A model generated the notes under the pieces. It did not search any database. It saw nothing but the letters and a program-made list of their open reading frames with translations, and had not been told where the DNA came from. Below are positions 44,185 through 55,904 of a stretch of DNA of 64,000 bases, one piece after another. Positions within the stretch are counted from its first letter, which is position 1; each line of letters begins with the position of its first letter. The DNA comes from Taiwanofungus camphoratus (Eukaryota > Basidiomycota > Agaricomycetes > Polyporales > Taiwanofungaceae), in contig CP021221.1 of assembly GCA_003999685.1 (NCBI GenBank), positions 2,108,001 through 2,172,000 of the forward strand. The letters are read 5' to 3'. A program made the position numbers and the translations under genes.

Positions 44185-46910
44185 TCATGTCCTAAGACTT
44201 TTCGGCTCGTCCTCATCATCACTCTCTCCCACACTGAAGATAGGCTCAGCAGGAGTGAGATGCGTCGCCCGCTCCTTGCCTTTTCTTGACCGAAATGAGT
44301 CGTGGTCAGTGTCTGCGTGTCCATTTGTTTCCCCCATACTTGAATTCAGTGGGATATTCTCCTCATGAGTCGATATGGGCAGGCCACGTAGACGTTGCCT
44401 TCTCGAGCGCCACCAGAGGAATCCTCCAACGACTAGCGCGATCAGGACGAGAACGAGAGCCGCCGACCCTGCATTGTAGTATGCTTGAAAGGGACGAAAT
44501 CGATGTCAGCTGCTGGGATAACGCTCGTAATACACGATGAGACATTACCTTCCCACATTGCCTTATCTTGTTCAGGAGTCTTGCCTGGTGTCGGAGATGT
44601 AGACGGGACATCGTCTAGCAGGGCTGGCAGAGGTTTACTGACATCACCAAGAGTGCTAGGTATCTTGGCTGAGCCATCCGTGATTGCACTGAAATTTACG
44701 CCCATGAAACGGAGAATCATGTCGTGCGTAACGTGTGGTACATCGTAACCAGCCATATGTGAAGCATTGAAAATCTTTTATATTGATGGTCAATATTGAT
44801 TGTGGAGATGCTGAAGATACTAATAACTCACTTTAACATAAGTTAAATTTCGAGATGTAACCCATGTTCCGGCAGGCGACCCGTCAACGGTCCACGACTG
44901 TGTTTGCACCGTCTTTGTAAATTAGCTGCAGTCAGCATAAGCTTTCTTCAGATGTAAAAACACCTACGCCGAGACCAGTTGCCCCGTTCCATGTCATAGC
45001 TTGTATCATGCTTTCAATGCCCATGTAGTTGCAGATGAGATCTTGATCACCAGCAAAGAGCATCACAGGAATCCTTTCGAGGACTTTCGGGATAATTGTG
45101 ATCGAAGATGACGAGTTCTTGGCGTTGAAAGCCACATGAATAATACCCCTGCATTCCGTCCAGGTTTGCGGTGCACTAGTTGCATGAAGCGCGGACACAA
45201 CATCCCTGCGCTGCGTTCATTAATGTTATGGATTTGAATAAAATCGATCGTTAGTATGCGTAGCTCACACCCAGATAAACACCGATCTCCTTGAGGTCAG
45301 GTGGCCAGTTCATCCCACAAGCAGGACTGTCGTCCTCAAGCCGCACATCATATATGTTAAGACATTTCTGCCTCCCGTCAACCCTGCAGCCAGAATCAAA
45401 AATCTGTGACGACAGAAAGACAATGGCACTCACGTCCTATCTTTGCCTGCGACCACTTCTCCCATTACTGATTCGCATACATCAACTTTGACAGGTTCCG
45501 TGTCTGTGTACTTGTTCATCTCCTGCATACATCGATCCGTTGACGCCTTGCCGCGCTTCCAGTCCTACACAAGTACCGTATACATAAATGAAATATCTAG
45601 TCATAAGAATGAGTGCAGTGCTGACATCGGAGCCCTCTTCGACAAGACCGTGCTTGACTGCATACTCCAAAAACGACGGGTACTGTCGTCGTCCATCCAT
45701 CCAACCATTACCTATTGCAGCTCCACGTAGAGGAACGTTGAGATTTGATGTGAGGAGAGCATCCGCTACAAGACTTCAATGAGCATTGGAGGTATTGACG
45801 CACGTTATACTCACCGAAATAAGGAATATATTGGCCGGCATAGCTTTCGCCACCGAGGTATGTCTGAGGACAAACATGTCAGAAAGATGTAGTTCTGCAT
45901 AGATAAAATGCGCACGTCAACATGGCGGTACTCAGGAAAGACCATGTAGAAGTTGGTGAGAAATTGTACAAATTGCCTCGATGCCTTGGATCGCTTTGAT
46001 TAGGGCATTATACACTCCAGAAACTTGTACTCACTTCTGGAAGGTCATGGACATAATGATTTGTCGACGTGTATGAGAATCCTGTACCCGCGGGCTGGTC
46101 CACTGCAAGGACACCATTAATCATTGATTTGAGGGGGGGAAGAGTAACGCTCACCATAGACAATAGTCGTGTATTCCTCCCACCCCCCTTCCACCGTCTG
46201 CAATCCGCCCTTCCCATCTATTCGCCATGGGCCCACTTCCATCATGAGTCCATCAAACGACGAGCATCCTGGACCACCCTAGCGCATACTGGTGAGGTCA
46301 TTGCCAGTTGACTTAAAATGGCATACGCACATTGAACCAGAACATCAAGCGCTCCTTGTCTGCGCTTCTTCGTGCCTTGATCATTACGAAAAATAGGTGC
46401 GCAGTCACCTCGGACGATGGCGCAGAGGCAGCATTGGGGTCAGAGGATAAGTGTCCGGAGAATATGTGCAAGGGGCGCATCTTATCTTGATGTAGGTCCG
46501 GTAATTGTCTCACGTAGAATGATGCAGCTGACGGAACTGTTCATATGGAATGAGACACAAAGACCGGAAGAGAAGGCTGTGAAAATTCACCATCTGTCGG
46601 AGCACCGTGGCCTGGAGGTACAAGCATTAATGGAACAAGTAATGTCCATGCCAAACAGAAGGGTAGGACTAGCACCATCCTCGCGCAGGTTGCAGATGAG
46701 AGTATCAGAAGTACGCAATTGTGATACGGTACCTGGGCACCCGGACGTCAGTACCCACGATAAGGAGAATGTTCGTCAAACTTTCAAAGTCCAAGTGTAA
46801 GTACCGTCGACTTATCAGAGATGGAGCATACTGAATCGTGACTGCTGCCAGGTCAACTCGACGGAGGCAGTGCCAAACACGATCACGGTCGCGGCGAATA
46901 ATGAATTCAT
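44185..46910 (-). CDS. KEX1: Pheromone-processing carboxypeptidase Kex1 (serine carboxypeptidase S10)
   Basis: Kex1 is a Golgi membrane serine carboxypeptidase that trims C-terminal Lys/Arg from pheromone and other precursors. A signal peptide is at the N-terminus ([17 protein letters not shown]). The catalytic Ser lies in the motif [10 protein letters not shown], joined across an intron after FWFN. Then [55 protein letters not shown], the catalytic Asp region [14 protein letters not shown] and His region [13 protein letters not shown] follow. A Thr/Pro linker is next. After it come a single transmembrane helix ([18 protein letters not shown]) and a cytosolic acidic tail. About 15 short introns are used. 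The start at 46910 is the ATG of the signal peptide. It is divergent from the thioredoxin-fold gene at 47067. Confidence 0.9.
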
Positions 46911-47066
46911 TTTGACAACCGGATTTACGGTAAGACTTATTTCCTGATCGAATTACCCTTTTCGTGCTTCAGGCACATTTCGAGACTTATCGCCTCCATC
47001 CAACTTGAACAAAGCACAGGCGTCGTGGTGTCTTGCATGAGCACACGACGTTCTCTCTCAACCCCC

Positions 47067-48258
47067 ATGAAGTTCCTGTCGGTCTTATTAGCAGCGGCTG
47101 CCTTGACGGTTCCTGTCAATGCCCAGTATTTCTCAGAGGGATGGAAGCCGGGCCAGCCAGTTGTTCGCGAAGCGCCTTCAACTGCGACGTTCATACCTCA
47201 GGCAGTGCCGACTGCAAAGTCGGTGAACAGCGATGGCAACATCGGGCCCTCGCCGTTCAATCTTACTAACTTCCTCACTACCGGTCCTGTTGCGTCCATT
47301 GCCAGCAAGCTCGGTGTCAACATGACGGAGAGGCTCGAGCGGGCACGGCGAGAGCTTGAGATGTGGGACCCTCGCATCCCTCTGATCACGGATAACAATT
47401 ACTGGAGCCTCATTGTCAACGAGACCATGACTCCTGATGAAGAGGTCGAGAGAGTATGGTTCTTGATTGTGTACGTGTTTGTTTCATTCCTGCTTCCCTT
47501 GTTGGTTGCTCATCCTAGGACCCTAGCACGGTATCGGCTGGTGGAAACAGTGCTTTCTCAAGGATGGCGGATGACTATTTCGATAGCGCATTCAACAAGT
47601 CAGTTGTTGAGAACGATCTTCCAAATGTCAGATGGGGACGCATCGACTATCTCAATGTCACCTATCTCACGACGAAGTGGTCGATATGGCAGTGAGTCTT
47701 GTCATGCACTAATTTCAACTATGTCTCATTTTTTTGTTCTACAGAGCGCCGTTCCTGGTTGTTTTGAAGGACCGGGGGGAGACTCTGCGCTTCTATAAGG
47801 CTAACTCGGTACGACTAGACCCCGACATCATTCACCGATTCCTGAAGGAGGAAGGGTGGCGCGAGAGTGAGCCATGGACAGGTCCGTTTGCGCCTGGCGG
47901 AAGCCAGTAAGTATCGTCAGTCTCATATACCTTCCAGTTCCAACCTTCTGCTCTTAGGGAAACATTTATGCATTACTATGCCATCGCCTTGAAGGCTGTA
48001 TACGACTTGTTCGTCCGTATCCCGAGATGGCTGCTTATGATCATCTCCGGTGGCGTTGCGCAATTCGTCATGAAATGGATGCATCGCAATGCTGGAACTG
48101 ATGCCTCGCGACCAGAGCCCTCCGTGAAGCCTGCATCCAAGCCCATACCAGCCGCGGGTACTGTCGCACATTCATCGTCAGCCTCAACGCAAGTAAACGG
48201 TACCGGAGCAACTCCTGCGAAAGGGAAGGGCAAGCAGCGGAAGAATGCAAAAAAGTAG
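47067..48258 (+). CDS. ER membrane protein with redox-inactive thioredoxin fold
   Basis: A signal peptide (MKFLSVLLAAAALTVPVNA) leads to a luminal region. A thioredoxin-like core follows, with ERVWFLIDPS, RWGRIDYLNVTYLTTKWSIW and APFLVVLKDRGETLRFYKAN. The usual CxxC is absent: no Cys pair lies where one would be expected. A second hydrophobic segment (IPRWLLMIISGGVAQFVM) is a likely transmembrane helix. It is followed by a basic Lys-rich tail (KGKGKQRKNAKK), the cytosolic side if the protein is type I. Introns follow FLI, WQ, YKANS-GSQ and similar sites. I prefer the start at 47067. An upstream ATG at 47037 would place basic residues before the signal peptide. The family (TMX-like proteins of mushrooms) is not well studied. 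Confidence 0.7.
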
Positions 48259-48503
48259 TAACGTTATCACGTAATTTATATTGTGATATCTGCACGAGTA
48301 TGTTAGGCTATGTAGATTTCGTCGGACGATGTTATTTGCAAATATTACCTATCAAGGTTCTATGTTTGTGATCCTGCATTCCGGAAGAACCAGTGCGCTG
48401 TGAGATTAGGGGCATTACATGAGTGCTGTAGGGCGATAAATGCAGTAATACATAGTGGTACGCAACGAAGGCCATCGAGACCAAGTTTGACGAAAGACAT
48501 TCA

Positions 48504-49597
48504 TCACTCCTTGTAAGGATAATCAAACTTGGGCTGGTCCTTGCGTCTCCAAAGCTTTCTCCTACATAGGACGTCAAGACTGGACGTATCAAAAGCAAGA
48601 ACAGCCTCACTTCTTCTTTGTTGAAACGTGTTCCGCATAGACTTCTACGCAGTATTTAGCCTTGAATTCCCGGATGAATCGCGGATCCCTGAACACGAAC
48701 ACATTACACAAAATAAAAACGTTCAGCAGCAGCAGTGAACACTGACCAGAGTTCGCTGGCAATGCCAAGATCTTTGCAGCAACGCATAAGAGCATTGCTC
48801 TTGCATGCTTCTGCTGCTGTTGGGATGCCATGCGGGTCGAAATATTCCTGCTCTCCCCGTGCAATCGCAACAAGCCTGATGTACAGACAGTGAGTACAGA
48901 CTATGTATGCAGAGTAAGGCAACATTAACCTTCCAAGGCAAACTAAGGCGTATTCCCTGCTAACGACCTTAGGTCCGACGTTTGTCTCACTTCGAGGTGC
49001 CAACCCCCAACCTCCGGGTCCGAAAGCTTTGTTTAGTACACGCCGGTACTTGATTTCAGGCAGATATACCAATCCGTCTAGCACCGCTTAAGAATGACCA
49101 TAGAAAGCAGGTGTCAGGCGTCTCGCACCTGGCTTCATTTCTATGTCGAGAGGGTCCAGGGGAGCCAGCAAAACTTCAGCAGCTTCCTTCGGGAACGGCT
49201 CCGTTGATAACCCGAAGTAGCTCTTCGACCAATCTGTGGACGAGGCGTCTAGGCCATTGGATTGACCTTCTGCTTCCGATGCAAAAACGGATGCCGGGGT
49301 CGTTTGCGACAGCGTCCACGACGACGGGACACTCGCAGGCGAAGTCGGTGTGGCATCAGAAAAACCGTCGACCTCGTCTGCAGTATTGGGTGGGGTTTCT
49401 GTGTTTTCAGGATCCCCTTCCCCAACTGTTGTACTTGACTTTGCGGCTGGAGGCCGGGTTGGAGGAGGAGTACCTTTGAGAGGTGTGGCTTGGCGTGGCG
49501 TCCACGTTCGGCCAGTGACATAAGTTCTTGTATACATAAGGGATAGTTGAAACGATGATCCCGCAGCAAACCGTCCGAGCATAATTCGACAGGCCAT
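48504..49597 (-). CDS. MGM101: Mitochondrial genome maintenance protein Mgm101
   Basis: Mgm101 is a Rad52-like DNA-binding and annealing protein of the mitochondrial nucleoid. An N-terminal presequence and a Pro/Thr/Ser-rich region of about 140 residues precede the core. The core reads [100 protein letters not shown] and [12 protein letters not shown]. The C-terminus is completed by a last intron, from KK|gtgagg to acceptor ctatgtag, to give [19 protein letters not shown]. Without it the frame stops at 48607. The start is the first ATG ([10 protein letters not shown]), with a good mitochondrial presequence. Confidence 0.92.
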
Positions 49598-49935
49598 TTT
49601 TTAGCTGCCGTTGGCCAGGTGAAGAGAACGGTAGCAGTCCGTGTAGGTGGTAGACAGTGAAGCTTTGAGTGGAAGCGTGACCACGAATGCTTCACAACCG
49701 ACGCGTTGCGACGAGCGTCTGACGAACAGCTTTATGCCCTCGACGGCTTGCATATTGACATCGCAAAGGCTGCCCAGATACTGTCTTCCAGGTATGCGAT
49801 AGTGCATTTTACATGTATGGTCTAGAAGCTGTGGAAATTTTGATTATTTGGTTAAAAGTAGGAACATCGTTCAGTTGTTCGTCTACATTGCTCAACGTAT
49901 ATGATCTTCGGCACTTCAGATATTACATATAGACA
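49598..49935. other. Divergent promoter MGM101 / gamma-tubulin complex gene
   Basis: This is a 338-bp promoter and UTR segment. I see no other feature. Confidence 0.5.
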
Positions 49936-52900
49936 ATGCCTTTGTCCAGCTCAAAAGACATCGATTTACCGCAAAGACCGCGTTCCAGCGGTTCCACACG
50001 GCCTTCAACTTCTAGTGCCTCAACTTTGCTGCCCTCCCCAAGCGTTCCAGAGCGTCCTCTATCAAGTGCGTCCGTGCGGCCAGGGTCGAGCGTGTCAATA
50101 AGACCGTCTACTAGTGCACCTATTCGACCTTCCTCGAGCGCATCTATCCATCCGTTTTCGGGCTCGCATCTCCGACCTTCATCCAGTGCGTCGACTGTGA
50201 GGCCACTATCAAGCGCGTCCACTCGGCCCAGTTCTCGTCTAACTCAGCGTTCGATTTCCCGATTGTCTCACCGTCCTTCGTCACGGCAATCATCGCGTCT
50301 TCTACCGCTTTGCCAAGCGCTAGTAACCCAAGTAGCCGGATTAACCAGTGGAAATGACGAAGAAAACTTTCGCACTGCGGTCGAGTTTGTGTCTAAAAAT
50401 CTGGACCAGACAGTGAGACCATCGGCTTCCGCCGATATGCACACAATAGACGAACATTTTCTTGGGTACGTGCTGCGTCCTTTCGTTATGGTGAACTTCT
50501 TCATAGTGCCCCAGCCATATTCAGAAGGCATGCATCAATTCTCACGACACCTTGGCGAATGCACTTGAGATTTCATACCGCCGATTGAAGTGCTACGCCG
50601 AGGAGAATACTGATTTGGACTCTGAAATAAAGGTGATCTATGTCAAGTATTTTCTCATTTCCTTTGTTGATGATGTGCCATATGGAAGATGTCTCGACTG
50701 CCTGACCATCTTCAACTGCTGGTAACGAGTTTTCAAAACTATGTGTAAACTATACGTGTTGATCGAATATATTCAGATATTGCTGTCTCTGCCCTCCTCA
50801 CAGGCGACTTTTGCCTTTGCTGAACAATATGTAGACGAAATCAACAATCTACCGGGAGCACCATCGAGCCTGACTTGGAAGGATATTTTAGCTGAAGAGC
50901 CTTTTGAAGGCCAGCATTGGGAGGGCGTGTATGGATTGCCCCCTGGGAGTACCGTAGAAAATTGGGAAGCACGTAGCGGAGAAAGCACTCCTTCGCTCTC
51001 TCCACTAGATGATTCTGATGACTTTGATGATTTCTTGTCGTCGCCCGACGTGCTAAAATCTGCTGAAACAACTTCTTCGCTTCCAGTGAAAGCTAACGAA
51101 AGCCATTTGCCCGTGTTTCCTGCCTCTTACAGTCACCGCGAGGACGTCGAAAATCTTCAGGCAAGACAGTACTGGAGAGCAGAATGGCGCACTGATGCAG
51201 TATCTACACGCGCTTTTAATATCGGCGATGCTTCAACCCTGGGTAAGTAATTTGATAGTTCATCGATCGTTGATATCCGACGATTCCGTGCATCAGGCCC
51301 GACCATGCATCGCGTTCTTGGAGACCGGGCAACGCTAAAGATAGATGGTCCTAAAAAACAGGTAATATTCCTGGTTGACAATTAACTAGATTTTTCACCG
51401 ACTATCTTGGGCAGAAATTTATTCATGAACCAGATGCAGTTTGTGAAGTCCTCATGGGCCTTCAGGGTCGTCGGAATATGATGCTGAGATGGGTTCCCGT
51501 CGGTGACAATGCGAGTTCGTTCGAGGTAAGCATTTCTCATAACGGGTTTTCGGAGCGCGACTAACGATGCTCAGCCCTCTCCGTCAGTCAGGTTGCTTCA
51601 TCTGACCGCGACTGCCCAAATGTCTATACTTGGTTCTTTCGCACAGACTGCAACTACATTGGAGCATCTACGCAAATTCGTCTCGGCCGTCTTCGCCAAT
51701 GCCTCACGGGTTTCAGCGGATGCGAGTGCTGACAAGCCGCCCCATCTCAGGTCGAGCCGACGAAGCACTCTCACCCTTGAAGCCTTTTCGGCGGCAATTG
51801 ACACTCAGATTCGAGGTTTTGACAGCTGGTGTGCCGCCAAGGAAGAGGAGATGTGCGTGGCTAAATCGGGTGCCGGCCCTCCGCTCGTCATCAGTTTACT
51901 CGGTGTGAATAAAGCTATCCAGGACGCTTTTTCGGCCACGTTTGATGTGATTCTCGACCTCGTACGGCAAGCAGTCAAAATTGCTCTGAAGTCGCCAGAA
52001 GTGGTTCGCGAAATTTGGACGTTGCCTGATTTGCCAATGAGGATATCACTCTCTAGTTTCGCTGCTTTGCTGCTTGATTTGCTTTTGTATGCAGTTCAAG
52101 AATCCATTTCCAATGGAGACACTGTTACGTCCAACACTCTAATGCGCATGTTTGGCGATAGCGCAGAGCCCATATGGTCCATGATAGGCCGCTGGATGAA
52201 GGATGGTATGCCCATTCGAAATACCATTCTGCTACAAGGAGCCTACCGAGACACAAATGTCGATGATGAGTTCTTCATTGAGGACAATGAGATGGCCCTA
52301 TTGGACCCTGATTTCTGGACTGACGGCTTCACGCTCAGGGATGGACACTTGGACGGACGAAAGAGCCATTTGTCTTCTGTTCCGATCTTCCTTACCCACG
52401 TCGCAACACATGTTCTCAATACTGGCAAGGCCGTTGGCCTCCTTCGAGCCCTGGATGTTTCATCCGTGTTTGATCGCGAGGTAGAACAACCATGGATGTG
52501 TAACTGGCGATCTTTCAGAACATTGCTAGATTCTGCTGCTGATCCGAAAGCTTCTTCGTCAATCCTCGTTGCCGTTCAGGGACAATCGGTTACTTCGTCG
52601 ACTGAGAGTCTCTCTCGTCTCATATATGATGAGCTCGTGCCCCATAGTCTCTTTGCTCAAGAAATGTTCGCCAAGGTGCTTGTCGATGACTGTGACTTAT
52701 GGCTCCATCTCTCTGCAATGGAGGACTTGTACTTGATGAGAAGAGGCGACGCGATGTCTCACTTCTTAGATCTTCTTTTCGCTAGGGTGAGTGTAGTCGA
52801 GATTTGCATGGTGAGCTCCCCTTACAGCTTGTTCTGTATCCTAGATGGATGGTCGGCAGCCTTGGAACGACTTCCACTTCCTCAACAGTGCCTTTCATGA

Positions 52901-54043
52901 TGTTGCAGATGCTGGTTCCCAGAAATGGATTGACTCGTCCCTTGTACGACTCTCGCATAGAGGAAATAGGGACAAGTTTATCAATCGAACCGTCAGAGCG
53001 ATCGATGGCTTGCTGATTGAGTATGCGGTCCCATTCCCATTAACATATATCTTTGGTCCCAGAGCGATGCAAATATATTCCTCTATATTTTCCTTTGTCC
53101 TCCAGATTCGTCGAGCCAAGAATGTACTAGAAAGGATTCTAGTCCGTACCGCCGTGACAAATGTTACTCAAGTCGGCAGTGAGATGAAGGTGTTTTATGC
53201 GATGAGAAATAAGCTGTCATGGTTCGTCAAGTAAGTCTCCAGTCTCTCAGCATTGCCCATGGCTAACGATTCTACAGTACTCTATTGAGCTTTGTTGCAA
53301 CCAATGTGCATATCCATTCCTGATGAGACATTGTTATGACTGATAGTATAGTGCAGGTTTTACATGCCCAAGTACTCAACTTTCACAGTGCATTCCGACA
53401 AGCCACATCACTGGATGAAATGATTCAGTTACATGGTGAACAGTGAGTACCATTTGCGCTTGGATCAGTAGACTTGCTAATGGGATTATTAGCCTCAGGA
53501 AAATTGAAGGGCGGTGCTTGTTGCAACGAAATGTAGGTGCTAAATTCCACGTGTCGATCAGAGATTCTTACTGTTCTATCCCAGACTTCCGCCCTGCAAC
53601 GTGCGGTCACCTCTATCCTTGACATGACACTGCATTTCAGCGATTGCTTTGTGGCATTTGCTGGAGACACGACACATGATATCTCACGTCACTCCATTCT
53701 TGTCATGAAGCGTCATCGCAGCCGTCGCGCGAAACGCCAGAGAAAGAACATCATTGGGTTTTCGCAATCCTTGCGAGAGTTGGACGATACATCAGAAAGT
53801 GATTCCGATCTTGACGAGGGCCTTGACGGCGCGAATGGCCCAGGGCCATCATTCTCTCTAGCGGCCTCTACCATATCCCTACCGGAAGAGAGTGTCTCAG
53901 ATCGACTGGAAAAGATGTCAACGGAACTCGATACCCTAGTGAGATTCATCCGACGAGGTGTGGAAAGCCTTGCAGCGGGTACAAGCGAAGCAGCATCAGC
54001 ATTCGGTATATTCGCCTTCGCCCTGGAAGACTGGGACAGGTAG
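49936..54043 (+). CDS. Gamma-tubulin complex component (Spc97/Spc98 family, GCP5-like)
   Basis: The protein belongs to the gamma-tubulin ring complex that nucleates microtubules. The N-terminal 110 residues are low-complexity repeats around RPSSSAS (e.g. RPSTSSAST, RPLSSASVRPGSS). The GCP N-terminal domain follows (SLTWKDILAEEPFEGQHWEG, HRVLGDRATLKIDGPK, EVLMGLQGRRN, PVRLLHLTATAQ-like block). The C-terminal domain has LRALDVSSVFDREVEQPW, FAKVLVDDCDLWLHLSAMED, then LLIEYAVPFPLTYIFGPRAM and YSSIFSFVLQIRRAKNVLER. A Ser/Glu-rich region near the end (RELDDTSESDSDLDEGLDG) is followed by a short helix. About ten introns are used. GCP5/6 is the best fit, based on the large N-terminus and the overall layout. 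The match is not fine enough to exclude other GCP types. Confidence 0.78.
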
Positions 54044-54231
54044 CGCGGGTGTAATACAAAGTGTGTCACGAAAGTTGTACATACGTGTTCAGCATATTCA
54101 CCCTAACGCTACAGCATTGTATGATACAAATAGATAATCTGAAGGGTCGTATTAGGAACTAAAAGGGCATAGAGTATCATGTACCCGAAAGAAAACTTGA
54201 TGGTCATCGCATAGTCATAGTACCCGCCTGA

Positions 54232-55593
54232 CTATATCACGCTCTGTCCGCCCCGACGGTCAACTCGCCTGTTTATTCCTCCAAGTAATATCTTGATTAG
54301 CACTTCCGCACTTAACTGACCTCCAATGTATGGAGTAGTATCAACCATGTCACGTACACCATGAGCTTGACTGAGCCCATCGTCTAATTCATTGAGAAAG
54401 GCGGTCGCTTCAGGGCTATTGCCTATCTGCACAAACTGGATCCCAACCTGAAAGTGAATGTTCAATCAGCGCCATTACGTTCAACATAATTGATGGTCGG
54501 GGCTCTCACTTGGCTTAGAGGAAAGTTGTGCGCATCAAGACGCCTTGCTGCTGTGACAATTACCTCCTCAGGATCGTCAGCTGCAAGAAGGTCAGTTCTT
54601 CCGAACGTGAAAGTAACTTTGTGATGCTGACTAGGTGCGCCATCGGTGATTACGATGTAATTGACTGGCTTCACTTCTCTCATGGCTTTCTCTTCACCTG
54701 CATTGAAACGAAGCTTTGCCTGTTCCAATGTATCAAGGTAATACAGTAGTAGGTTCTCCAACTTCTCGCCAATTGGTGTGATACCAACAGGTCTCACACT
54801 GTCGAACAGACGTCTAATTAGATCAGAACTCTGTTCCTGAAATAAGTCACGAATTTAGCCACTGAGATCAGAATATATTGCATACCTTCATATTGTTTCC
54901 AACTTTCTTACTGTTGAGAAAACATACGTCAATGCCATCAGCATCATACTTGGATGCTATGTCCGCCAGTGCGGCGAGCGCTTCCCGCGCCTGAGAAGAT
55001 CGGCGAATCAGTTTTACTGTACATTGCAAAGGCCTCAAGTAACGCGAACATACTTCGAGCCACCGCGAACCCTCCATTGATCCAGAATCGTCGACGATAA
55101 TGACCGTATTGTATCTCTTCAATATATCGAGCGCATTTTCAACGCTATTCTGTCGCATCGGTCGTCGCAAAGCTTCCACCCGCTCAAAGTCCGACTTGGA
55201 TTGTGGCATCCCATCCAGGGCGTCCAGTGAGCCAGTCGGTATGTGAGAGCTGGCTCTTCGTCCTGTGGAACTACTGGCCCACCCATGCTGTGGCTCGTCG
55301 AATTTCGGGACTGCTAACAAAGAGCCATCTGCACTCTCTGAAACTGCAAGAGCATAAGGTGGCGGAGGAACAGAATCGCGAAAGCGAGACGATGCAAGCG
55401 CCGACCTGCTACGACGGTGCTGACTTGGCGCAGGGACTCCCAGATGATTAGAACTCGGTGCACGGGCGGATGCTCGTCTGTTGATTGCGCTTTGCCGTTC
55501 CCCGTGTGGATCAGCTCCTGCTAGCAACGACTTTGGTTTAGATATTGAGTCGGTGTGACTGAGGGTGCTAGATCTCGAGTTGTTGTTGCCCAT
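54232..55593 (-). CDS. von Willebrand A domain protein with putative N-myristoylation signal
   Basis: A vWA domain with an intact MIDAS start (IIVDDSGSMEGSRWLE) is followed by DGIDVCFLNSKKVGNNMKEQ, PIGEKLENLLLYYL, NYIVITDGAPSDDPEEV and QVGIQFVQIGNSPEATAF. The N-terminal 150 residues are disordered. They begin MGNNNSRSS, a good myristoylation context with Gly-2 and Ser at position 7. The C-terminus ends in a basic GINRRVDRRGGQSVI. Introns separate at least four exons. The start is the ATG at 55593, because a longer frame starts with a non-ATG codon. I know such proteins from many basidiomycetes, without an assigned function. It may tether a complex to a membrane. Confidence 0.72.
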
Positions 55594-55904
55594 GATCACG
55601 TCGTTTCGAGGACAAGCTCCAGTGACTTCCTGGTCTGTTATACCTGCCTGAAGGTGTCCAAAACAGATGAGCTGTGCAGACGCCCTGCAGCTGTTTTGTC
55701 ATGTGGTCCACTTAGAATTTAACGAAAGTGCAAGGCGGCGGCTATGTACACCGCGACGGACGAATTAAGGCACCGAGGCTGTCCAACAACAAATATCTCG
55801 AGTTCCTGCGATTTCGTGATGCACTGCACCAATTAGCATTAATAGTATGCAGTACAGGCGAAGTATGAATGAGATGGACTATCAGCTGCTTAATCCATTA
55901 TATA

